In this document: positions 20,951-27,840 of the stretch, one piece after another
Position numbering within the stretch: the first letter of the stretch is position 1
How the letters are laid out: each line of letters begins with the position of its first letter
Origin: Candidatus Anaeroferrophillacea bacterium
GTDB taxonomy: Bacteria > Desulfobacterota > Anaeroferrophillalia > Anaeroferrophillales > Anaeroferrophillaceae
Assembly: GCA_016933675.1 (NCBI GenBank)
Contig: JAFGAM010000079.1
Coordinates: forward strand, 1-32,738
Length of the DNA stretch: 32,738 nt
Reading direction: 5' to 3'
Notes under the pieces: model-generated
What the model saw: only the letters and a program-made list of their open reading frames with translations
Told to the model about the DNA's origin: nothing
Databases searched by the model: none
Translations under genes and position numbers: made by a program

Positions 20951-21235
20951 CTGGCTTCCCGGACCGCCGGGCACCTACCGCCGAACGTCGCTTCGGTTAA
21001 TATTTACGTGGCGGCGTTTAATTTTCAGCGATTGGCGCCGCGAATATTCCCTTCGGCGGCCTGGCGCGACGCGGAGCATTACCCCCATTCGTCCCCCGAG
21101 CGGGTATGATTGCCGGCCCCGGTAAGGCCCCGGCCATCCCGTTTCCCCAAAGATCCGCTTCCAGCTTCGTCATCTCACGGGTGGTAATATGAAAATTGCG
21201 CCGCCGATATCACCCTGAGTCCGTACGCCGGATTG

Positions 21236-21266
21236 CCGGGAAACCAACCGAATAGTATGTTCCCGG
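21236..21266. promoter_or_regulatory. Inverted repeat, possible activator-binding site
   Basis: Perfect 7-base arms CCGGGAA (21236-21242) and TTCCCGG (21260-21266) are separated by 17 bases. They lie just upstream of the sigma-54-type promoter and would place the two half-sites on about the same helical face. It could be an enhancer for a sigma-54 activator, though such sites are more often 80-150 bases upstream. Confidence 0.35.
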
Positions 21267-21298
21267 ATATGCCTCCGCCGCCGGTGCTGGGCCGGCAA

Positions 21299-21314
21299 TG
21301 GTACATAAATTGCT
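21299..21314 (+). promoter_or_regulatory. Sigma-54 (RpoN) -24/-12 promoter
   Basis: TGGTACATAAATTGCT fits the consensus TGGYACRN4TTGCW. The invariant GG (21300-21301) and GC (21312-21313) are separated by exactly ten bases, and TTGCT follows. It points at the operon starting at 21486. It implies transcription by RpoN-RNA polymerase needing an ATP-hydrolysing enhancer-binding protein; none is encoded in the window. Confidence 0.75.
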
Positions 21315-21485
21315 AATGATCCAAACCTGCGTTATGCCGGGATCGGGCGTTCCGGATCCGGTTGTTCGCGTTGCTGCGGCACCGCGGGTACGGCGGGACC
21401 GACTGCCGGTCGATTCCGCGACCTGTCGCGACGGCGATCCGGAAGCGGCGAGAATCCTGATTGAATCGAACGGAGGAGATATTTC

Positions 21486-22718
21486 ATGGCGGAGATCAAG
21501 AAGCTCAAGGCTGCCAAACTGATGAAGAAGGTGATGGCGGACCATTTCTATGAAATCGACAATGCCGTCAAGGCGGGGTCCCCGAAGGTTGCCTGGTGCA
21601 CCAGCGTCGGGCCGGCGGAACTGCTCAGGGCCATGGGCTTCGTGGTCTATTTTCCCGAAAACCACGCCGCCATCCTCGGCGCCAGCCGGGCCGCCACCGA
21701 CTACATTCCGGCGGCCAATGCCATTGGCTACTCGCCCGAGATCTGCTCCTACCTGACGGCCGACGTCGGTGCCTATCTCAAGGGCTTTACCCCGCTACAG
21801 AAGATTTATGCCGGCATCGACTCGATCCCGAAGCCCGATGTGCTGGTCTACAACACCAACCAGTGCCGCGACGTCAAAGACTGGTTCATGTGGTACGCCC
21901 GGCGCTGGAACGTGCCCTGCCTCGGCATCGAGAGTTACGTCAACGTCGGCGAGGTGACCGATACCCATATCAAGGGGATCGCCGGCCAGTTCCAGAAGCT
22001 CGCCGCCGACATCGCCGATGCCACCGGCGCCCGGCTGGACAGCGACAAGCTGGAGGAGACCGTGGAGCTGTCGCGGAAATGCTCCGATCTCTGGCGCGAG
22101 GTGCTGGAGACCGCGGCCAACAAGCCGACCCCCCTTACCTTCTTCGACGGCACCATCCACATGGGGCCGGCGGTGGTCATGCGCGGCACCCCGGTGGCGA
22201 ACGAATATTACGAAACCTTGTTGGCCGAACTCAAGGAGTGGGTCGCCGACGGGGTATCGGCGGTGGACGGTGAAAAGCATCGCATCTACTGGGAAGGGAT
22301 GCCCATTTGGGGCAAGCTGCGGGAGAACGCCGAGCTCTTCCTGCGGCTGAAGACCGCGGTGGTCGCCTCGACCTACTGCAACAGTTGGATTTTTTCCGCC
22401 CTCGACGGCAAAGACCCGTGGAACTCCATGGCGCGGGCCTACACGGAGCTGTTCATCGTTCGCGACGACGCCTTCAAGGAGGATTATTTTCTCCGCATGA
22501 AGGGGCTGTTCGGCTACGATGGCATCATCTTCCACGATGCCAAAACCTGCCCGAACAACTCCAACTGCCGCTACGGCCTGCCGCAGCGGATGCTGGAGAA
22601 GCACGGTATTCCCTTCGTTACCATCGACGGTGACCTGAACGACCTGCGCTGCTACTCCGAGGAGCAGGCGATCACCAAGATCGAGGCCTTTGTCGAGCAA
22701 TTGGGTGATCGCCGCTGA
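21486..22718 (+). CDS. BcrB/HgdB-family (2-hydroxyacyl-CoA dehydratase D-component) Fe-S reductase subunit
   Basis: 410 residues of the family that includes benzoyl-CoA reductase BcrB/BcrC, 2-hydroxyglutaryl-CoA dehydratase HgdB and the double-cubane-cluster proteins. Visible features are AWCTSVGPAELLRAMGF (Cys38), EICSYLTADVG (Cys87), NTNQCRDVKDWF (Cys127), YWEGMPIWGKLRE, STYCNSWIF (Cys298) and HDAKTCPNNSNCRYG (Cys355, Cys361). Cys87, Cys127 and Cys355 lie where the family's cluster ligands are expected; Cys145, Cys199 and Cys389 are further cysteines. Only one such subunit is present, directly overlapped by the activator gene, as in the homodimeric double-cubane proteins and E. coli YjiM/YjiL, whereas dehydratases and BCR need two different subunits. 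It likely performs ATP-driven low-potential reduction; the substrate is unknown. The start has GGAGGAG upstream. Confidence 0.88.
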   Translation: MAEIKKLKAAKLMKKVMADHFYEIDNAVKAGSPKVAWCTSVGPAELLRAMGFVVYFPENHAAILGASRAATDYIPAANAIGYSPEICSYLTADVGAYLKGFTPLQKIYAGIDSIPKPDVLVYNTNQCRDVKDWFMWYARRWNVPCLGIESYVNVGEVTDTHIKGIAGQFQKLAADIADATGARLDSDKLEETVELSRKCSDLWREVLETAANKPTPLTFFDGTIHMGPAVVMRGTPVANEYYETLLAELKEWVADGVSAVDGEKHRIYWEGMPIWGKLRENAELFLRLKTAVVASTYCNSWIFSALDGKDPWNSMARAYTELFIVRDDAFKEDYFLRMKGLFGYDGIIFHDAKTCPNNSNCRYGLPQRMLEKHGIPFVTIDGDLNDLRCYSEEQAITKIEAFVEQLGDRR

Positions 22719-23491
22719 TGGCCGGGGAATTCTATGCCGGTATCGATGTCGGGTCGACGACCACCAAGGTGGTGCTCATCGACGAAGACGACGTTTTGTG
22801 CGGCCGGTCGGTGGTGAAGAGCGGCTACGATTTCGCCGCCGCCGCCGGCGTCGCGCTTGATGCCGCCCTGGCCATGGCCGGGGTCGAACGCGCCGCCGTC
22901 CGCCGGCTGGTATCCACCGGCTACGGCCGCCGCAACGTGCCGGGGGTCGACGAGATGCGCACCGAGATATTTTGTCACGGCAGCGGTGTTCATCACCAGG
23001 TCAAGGGTGCGGTGACCATCGTCGACATCGGCGGCCAGGACAACAAGGTGATCCGCCTCGGCCCTGCCGGCGAACGCGAATCCTTCACCATGAACCGCAA
23101 GTGCGCCGCCGGCACCGGGGCCTTCATCGAGGAGATCGCCTACCGTATGGGCCTCGAACTCGGCGTCCTCAACGGCCTTGCGGAACAGAGTGAAAACGAG
23201 GTGAGCATCGGCTCCTTCTGCACCGTCTTCAGTTGTACCGAGATTCTCGCCCTGGTGCGCCGGGGGGTGCAGCCGGCGGACATCGTCAAGGGCGTCTTTC
23301 GTTCGGTGATCAAGCGGGTGCTGGAGATGGACACCATCGCCGGCCGGGTGGCGATGACCGGCGGGGTGGTGGCCCACAACCCCATCATTGCCCGGATGAT
23401 GGCGGAAATGACCGGCCAGGAGGTGATCGTGCCCGACTGGCCCCAGGAGATCGGTGCCTACGGCGCGGCGCTTACCGCCCGCCGGCTGTAA
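22718..23491 (+). CDS. Dehydratase/reductase activator ATPase (BadF/BadG/BcrA/HgdC family)
   Basis: 257 residues, the usual length of the stand-alone activator (HgdC, YjiL, DCCP reductase). It has an ASKHA ATPase fold: phosphate-1 loop GIDVGSTTTKVVLID at 8-22, the second loop DIGGQDNKVI at 103-112 and the adenosine region MTGGVVAHNP. The bridging [4Fe-4S] cluster of the homodimer is expected at Cys129 (NRKCAAGTGAF) and Cys168 (GSFCTVFSC), matching HgdC Cys127 and Cys166. It hydrolyses ATP to push one electron at very low potential onto its partner. TGATG at 22716-22720 makes the start overlap the previous stop by one base, so the two proteins are very probably partners. Such proteins are extremely oxygen sensitive. 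Confidence 0.93.
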   Translation: MAGEFYAGIDVGSTTTKVVLIDEDDVLCGRSVVKSGYDFAAAAGVALDAALAMAGVERAAVRRLVSTGYGRRNVPGVDEMRTEIFCHGSGVHHQVKGAVTIVDIGGQDNKVIRLGPAGERESFTMNRKCAAGTGAFIEEIAYRMGLELGVLNGLAEQSENEVSIGSFCTVFSCTEILALVRRGVQPADIVKGVFRSVIKRVLEMDTIAGRVAMTGGVVAHNPIIARMMAEMTGQEVIVPDWPQEIGAYGAALTARRL

Positions 23492-23546
23492 CGAATATAC
23501 CGTTGACCGGCGCGTAACGCCGTACGGCAACAGGAGGAATCAGACC

Positions 23547-25631
23547 ATGTTGGATGCATTGTTTTGTCCCCGCGCGGTGGCGGTCATCGGCGCCTCGAAC
23601 CGCGAGTTGACCATCGGCTACCGCATCGTTCAGAATCTTGTCGACAGCGGTTTCAAGGGGCCCATATTCCCGGTCAACCCCAAGGCCGATTTTATCAAGA
23701 ACTTCATCGCCTACAAGGACATCCTCGACGTGCCGTTGGAGGTGGACCTGGCGCATATCATCGTCAAGAATACCCGGGTGCCCGAAGAGATCGAGAAGTG
23801 CGGTAAAAAGGGCGTCAAGGTGGTGATTGTCAACACCGCCGGCTTCCGGGAGATCGGCCCCGAGGGCGAGAAGCTCGAGGCCGAGATGCTGGAAGTGGCC
23901 CGGCGCTACGGCATTCGCGTTTTCGGCCCCAACTGCCAGGGGGTGATGAACTCCGACCCCGAGGTGCGGGCCTACTGCAACTTCACCTTCACCAAGATGG
24001 TCGAAGGCTCCATCTCGGTGATGGCCCAGTCCGGCGGCGTCGGCGAGGTGATCAACAACCGCCTCTACGAACTCGGGCTCGGTTTCCGCATGTACGCCTC
24101 CTACGGCAACCAGTCCGACATCAACGCCACCGAGATTTTGCGCTACTGGGGCGACGATCCGGGGACGAAGGTCATTCTCCTGCATATCGAGACCCTCAAG
24201 GACCCGGCGGGCTTTGCCGCTGCCGCCACCGAGGTGTCCAAGCGCAAACCGATCCTTGCCATGAAGACCGGGCGCACGAAGCTCGGCGCCAAGGCGGTGT
24301 CTTCACACACCGGCGGCATGATGGAGGTGGATACCACCACCAACCTGCTGCTGGACCGCTGCGGCATTCTCACCTTCGATGACGAGGAGGAGCTCTGTCA
24401 GGCGGCCCGTGCCCTTTCCGCCCTGCCGCCGGCCAGTGGCAACCGGGTGGCGATCATCACCAACACCGGCGGTCCGGGGATCATCGTCACCGACGAGATC
24501 ACCGAGAACGGCTGCGAGATGGCCGAGTTGACCGAAGCGAGCCGGGAGACGCTGAAGAACGGCCTCTACCCCGAGGCCTCGGTGGCCAACCCGGTGGACG
24601 TGCTGGCCACGGCGACGCCGGAGCACTACCGCCTGGCGGCCGAGACCCTGATGCGGGATCCGCATGTCGATATCGTTTTCGTCAACTTCATCACGCCGTT
24701 CTTCGTCGATACCGAGGGTGTCGCCCGCGAGCTGGTGGATGTCGCCCGTGGCGCCGACAAGCCCATGGTGGTGGTGGCGATGACCGAGAAGGAAGGCTGG
24801 GCTTCGACGCTGAAGATCTTTGCCGATGCCGGCATCCCGACCTTCGATATGCCTGAGATCGGCGGCCGCGTGGCCGCCTCCCTGGCGGCCTATGCCGGCC
24901 TTATCCGGCGGCCCCGGCCCACCACGGTATCCTGCGGCGACATCGACCGCGCCGCGGCGGACCGGCTGGTGGCAAAAAACCGCGATGCCGGCCGGAAGTT
25001 CATGTCCCAGTCCGATGCCTTCAGCCTGCTGGCCGCCTACGGTCTGCCGGTGGCTCCCAATGCCGAGGTGGCCGACGCCGCCGGGGCGGTGGCCGCGGCC
25101 GGCGAGATCGGCTATCCGGTGGCCCTCAAGGTCGAAGCCGAGGAAGTGGTGCACAAGTCCGATGCCGGCGGCGTGGTGCTGGGCCTGGCCGACGATGTCG
25201 CGGTGCGTGCCGCTTTCGAGGATCTGGCCAAACGCTTCCCCGGCTGTCGGGTGTTTGTCCAGCAGCAGCTTGTTTCCGGCGTCGAGGTGATGTTCGGTGC
25301 CACGCGCGAGAATCCCGAGATCGGCCATGTGGTGGCCTTCGGGCTCGGCGGTATCTTCGTCGAGGTGATGAAGGACGTGATCTTCCGCCTCAATCCCCTC
25401 AGTCGCGAGGACATCGCCGCGATGATCCGGGGCATCAAGGGCTACCCGATTCTCGCCGGCATCCGCGGCCGGGCGGGGGTCGATATCGCGGCGCTGGAGG
25501 ATCTGCTCGGCCGGGTTTCGGTGTTGCTCGCCAACCACCCGGAGATTGCCGAAATGGATCTCAACCCCGTTTTCGCTTACCCGAAAGGCACCGAGCCGGG
25601 GTTGGCGGACGTGCGCATCCGGTTGAACTGA
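23547..25631 (+). CDS. ADP-forming acyl-CoA synthetase (fused alpha-beta, acetyl-CoA synthetase-like)
   Basis: 694 residues: an N-terminal CoA-binding Rossmann domain (CPRAVAVIGASNRELTIGYR, GPIFPVNPKA), succinyl-CoA-ligase-like domains with VFGPNCQGVMN and AQSGGVGEVI, and the phospho-accepting His254 in GAKAVSSHTGGMMEV. A C-terminal ATP-grasp domain follows from about 480 (SQSDAFSLLAAYGLPVAPN, YPVALKVEAEEVVHKSDAGGV, MDLNPVFAYPKG). The family interconverts acyl-CoA + ADP + Pi and acid + CoA + ATP, so it can yield ATP from an acyl-CoA. There is no acetyltransferase domain, so it is not the Pat lysine acetyltransferase. AGGAGG precedes ATG 23547; an in-frame upstream reading would overlap the activator gene and lacks support. 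It lies 55 bases after the activator in the same operon. The acyl substrate is unknown. Confidence 0.93.
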   Translation: MLDALFCPRAVAVIGASNRELTIGYRIVQNLVDSGFKGPIFPVNPKADFIKNFIAYKDILDVPLEVDLAHIIVKNTRVPEEIEKCGKKGVKVVIVNTAGFREIGPEGEKLEAEMLEVARRYGIRVFGPNCQGVMNSDPEVRAYCNFTFTKMVEGSISVMAQSGGVGEVINNRLYELGLGFRMYASYGNQSDINATEILRYWGDDPGTKVILLHIETLKDPAGFAAAATEVSKRKPILAMKTGRTKLGAKAVSSHTGGMMEVDTTTNLLLDRCGILTFDDEEELCQAARALSALPPASGNRVAIITNTGGPGIIVTDEITENGCEMAELTEASRETLKNGLYPEASVANPVDVLATATPEHYRLAAETLMRDPHVDIVFVNFITPFFVDTEGVARELVDVARGADKPMVVVAMTEKEGWASTLKIFADAGIPTFDMPEIGGRVAASLAAYAGLIRRPRPTTVSCGDIDRAAADRLVAKNRDAGRKFMSQSDAFSLLAAYGLPVAPNAEVADAAGAVAAAGEIGYPVALKVEAEEVVHKSDAGGVVLGLADDVAVRAAFEDLAKRFPGCRVFVQQQLVSGVEVMFGATRENPEIGHVVAFGLGGIFVEVMKDVIFRLNPLSREDIAAMIRGIKGYPILAGIRGRAGVDIAALEDLLGRVSVLLANHPEIAEMDLNPVFAYPKGTEPGLADVRIRLN

Positions 25632-25644
25632 AAGGAGAAATTTC

Positions 25645-27189
25645 ATGGCACTCTGGCTCAACCTCGGCGACATGCTGCGGGTCAACGCGGCCAAGTTTCC
25701 GCAGCGCATCGCCTTCTGTGACGCGCACCGCCGCTATACCTTTCCGCAGGCCAACGAGCGGGTGAACCGGCTGGCCGATGGCCTGCGATTGCTCGGGGTC
25801 GGCAAGGGCGATACCGTTTCCTGCTTTCTCGAGAACTGCATCGAGATCTGCGAACTCTACCTTGCCTGCGCCAAACTCGGCGCGGTGATCAACCCGATCA
25901 ACTTCCGCCTGGTGGCGCCGGAGATTCGCTTCATCGTTGACAACGCCGACGCGAAGGTTTTCGTCGTCCACGACGAGTTCGTGCCGATGGTGGAGGGTAT
26001 CCGCGGCGAACTCGGCCGGGTCGAGTCCTGGGTGGTGGTCGGCGAAGCAAAGCCGGACTGGCGCGATTACGAGGCGCTGATCGCCGCCGGCTCGCCGGCG
26101 GAGCCCGAAACCGACGTGGCGCCGGCGGACCCGTGGATTCTGCTCTACACCTCGGGCACCACCGGCCGGCCCAAGGGTGTGGTGCGTTCGCACGAGTCCT
26201 ATATCGCCTTCTACCTCATCAACGGCACCGACTTCGAGTTCAGTTTTCGCGACATCGTGCTCACCTGCATGCCCCTGTGCCACGTCAATACCACCTATTT
26301 TTCCTTCACCGCCACCTACCTCGGCGGCGCCAACTATATCCACCCGGCGCGTTCCTTCCGGCCGCCCGAGATTCTCGATGTCATCGAGCGGGAGCGGGTA
26401 ACCTTTATCTCCCTCATCCCGACCCACTACAACCTGATTCTCAATCAGCCGGCGGACGAGCTGAAACGCCGTGATCTGTCGTCCATCACCAAGCTGCTGT
26501 GTTCCTCGGCGCCGGCACGCATCGAGCACAAGAAGGCGATCCTCGAACTCATTCCCGACGTCAAGCTCTACGAGGGCTACGGCTCCACCGAGGCCGGTAT
26601 CGTCACCACCCTGATGCCCGAGGACCAGTTGACCAAGCCGGGCTCCATCGGCCGCGAGTCGTCCGGGACTGACCGGGTAAAGATTCTCGACGAGAACGGC
26701 AACGAGGTGGCCGACGGCGCGGTGGGCGAACTCTACTCCCGCGGGCCGATGCTTTTTGACGGCTATTACAAGATGCCCGAGGTTACCGCCGAGTCCTTCG
26801 TCGGCGAGTATTTCAGTGCCGGCGACATGGCCAGGCGCGACGAGGACGGCTACTACTACCTGGTGGACCGCAAGAAGAACATGATCATCACCGGCGGCGA
26901 GAATGTCTATCCCTCCGAGGTGGAGAACGTGCTTGCCGCCCATGCAGCGGTGTTCGACGTCGCCGTCATCGGCCTGCCGCACGACAAGTGGGGCGAGCAG
27001 GTTTCCGCGGTGGTGATTCTCAAGGAGGGGGCGACGACCACCGCCGGGGAATTCAACGACTACTGCCGCGCTCGCCTGGCGGCCTACAAGTGTCCCAAGG
27101 ACTATCATTTCATCGCCGCTGACGAGATGCCGCGCACCGGCACCGGCAAGATCCTGCACCGGGTGCTGCGGGAGCGCTATGCCTCCTGA
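25645..27189 (+). CDS. AMP-forming acyl-CoA synthetase (ANL superfamily)
   Basis: 514 residues. Motifs are the P-loop LLYTSGTTGRPKGVVRSH (about 168-185), YGSTEAGIVT (A5 region, about 312), the hinge region YYYLVDRKKNMIITGGENVYPSEVE (A7/A8) and the C-terminal catalytic Lys in MPRTGTGKILHRVLR. It adenylates a carboxylic acid and transfers it to CoA in the cytoplasm. Overall style resembles crotonobetaine/carnitine-CoA and medium-chain fatty or aromatic acid ligases; the substrate is not readable. AAAGGAG lies ideally before ATG 25645, only 13 bases after the ADP-forming synthetase stop, so all four genes form one transcript. Having both an ATP-consuming activating ligase and an ATP-yielding synthetase suggests an acid is activated, transformed and released in one pathway. 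Confidence 0.94.
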   Translation: MALWLNLGDMLRVNAAKFPQRIAFCDAHRRYTFPQANERVNRLADGLRLLGVGKGDTVSCFLENCIEICELYLACAKLGAVINPINFRLVAPEIRFIVDNADAKVFVVHDEFVPMVEGIRGELGRVESWVVVGEAKPDWRDYEALIAAGSPAEPETDVAPADPWILLYTSGTTGRPKGVVRSHESYIAFYLINGTDFEFSFRDIVLTCMPLCHVNTTYFSFTATYLGGANYIHPARSFRPPEILDVIERERVTFISLIPTHYNLILNQPADELKRRDLSSITKLLCSSAPARIEHKKAILELIPDVKLYEGYGSTEAGIVTTLMPEDQLTKPGSIGRESSGTDRVKILDENGNEVADGAVGELYSRGPMLFDGYYKMPEVTAESFVGEYFSAGDMARRDEDGYYYLVDRKKNMIITGGENVYPSEVENVLAAHAAVFDVAVIGLPHDKWGEQVSAVVILKEGATTTAGEFNDYCRARLAAYKCPKDYHFIAADEMPRTGTGKILHRVLRERYAS

Positions 27190-27434
27190 TCCGGCGTGAG
27201 CCGCCGGTGGTGCGCCTGGTGTAAGTCGACATCCGGGTGAGCAAGCGCGGGTGCCGGTGGTCCCGGCGGGGATGCCAAATCTGGTTGGCGGTGCGCGTGT
27301 CACCGCCGGTTGTGGTGCGGTGCGCTTTTCAGGTGCCGTCAACCGCGGGTTGCCGGTGCGGTGGGCGACCGGGGCCGAGCGTGATCCGCGATAACCGACG
27401 ATATTACAGAGGCGTCATCACGGCGCCAATATTT
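27190..27434 (+). other. Intergenic sequence after the acyl-CoA ligase
   Basis: GC-rich like the upstream genes, with no gene, promoter or strong hairpin that I can support. The base composition changes near 27400, where the A/T-richer boundary of the restriction-modification island begins. Confidence 0.4.
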
Positions 27435-27480
27435 CAGGGGATGTGCAACCCGATGCGGGATGCACATCCCCTGTTTTGCT
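27435..27480 (+). terminator. Long perfect hairpin, likely terminator
   Basis: Arms CAGGGGATGTGCA (27435-27447) and TGCACATCCCCTG (27461-27473) are perfectly complementary over 13 bp with a 13-base loop. TTTTGCTT follows. It is 246 bases after the acyl-CoA ligase stop and could end that operon. Alternatively it is a terminal inverted structure of a lost mobile element. Confidence 0.6.
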
Positions 27481-27603
27481 TCGTGCTCCACATAATTCTG
27501 TTTGAGTTTATGCCATAAACTCGGTAAGTGTATGTAGAGCCAGGGGGGCTGATACCCGTGGTTTTGCTGCCCCACCGGCCTGATCCAGCCTTTTCCTGTC
27601 TGG

Positions 27604-27780
27604 TTTCCATGTGATCGGTTTCCATGTTTGTCGCTGAAATATCGCCATAAGTGTAAAACCGCGGGGTAAAATGTCATAGGTGGACAACCAGCATGCCAGA
27701 TTTCCATCTTTGTCGGTTTAATATTAATAGGTGGAAATATCGTCCGTATATGTTGCCTGACATGAGGGAACGATTTCCAC
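27604..27780. repeat. Degenerate TTTCCA-type repeats at the island boundary
   Basis: TTTCCAT followed by G or C starts at 27604, 27619 and 27701, and TTTCCAC starts at 27774. The copies at 27619 and 27701 share TTTCCATSTTTGTCGSTKWAATAT-like sequence over some 25 bases. GGTGGA occurs at 27680 and 27730. The stretch is A/T-rich compared with both sides and has no gene. It may be the remains of an insertion sequence with multiple terminal repeats (IS21-like ends show such repeats) or regulator sites upstream of hsdM. I cannot tell which. Confidence 0.4.
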
Positions 27781-27840
27781 TTATTGAACTGTTAGCCAAG
27801 CATATTTCGACGAAACAACTGTAGCCATTGAAGGAACCCC

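Larger units (their letters stand above)
20951..21485 (+). other. Regulatory intergenic region upstream of the CoA-enzyme operon
   Basis: About 535 bases without a credible gene. It includes an A/T-richer patch near 20996-21035, an inverted repeat at 21236-21266, a sigma-54-type promoter at 21299-21314, and then a leader of roughly 160 bases before the start codon at 21486. The leader contains no recognisable riboswitch. Confidence 0.5.

Noticed and set aside
25561-27342. Minus-strand open frame of about 593 codons opposite the acyl-CoA ligase
   Set aside because: Shadow frame without recognisable motifs, opposite a gene with clear ANL motifs.
27339-27707. 122-codon minus-strand frame in the island boundary
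   Set aside because: It crosses the long perfect hairpin and the repeats, has no recognisable domain and no good ribosome-binding site; treated as non-coding.
27604-27780. CRISPR array
   Set aside because: The repeats are few, degenerate and unequally spaced, and no cas genes are present.
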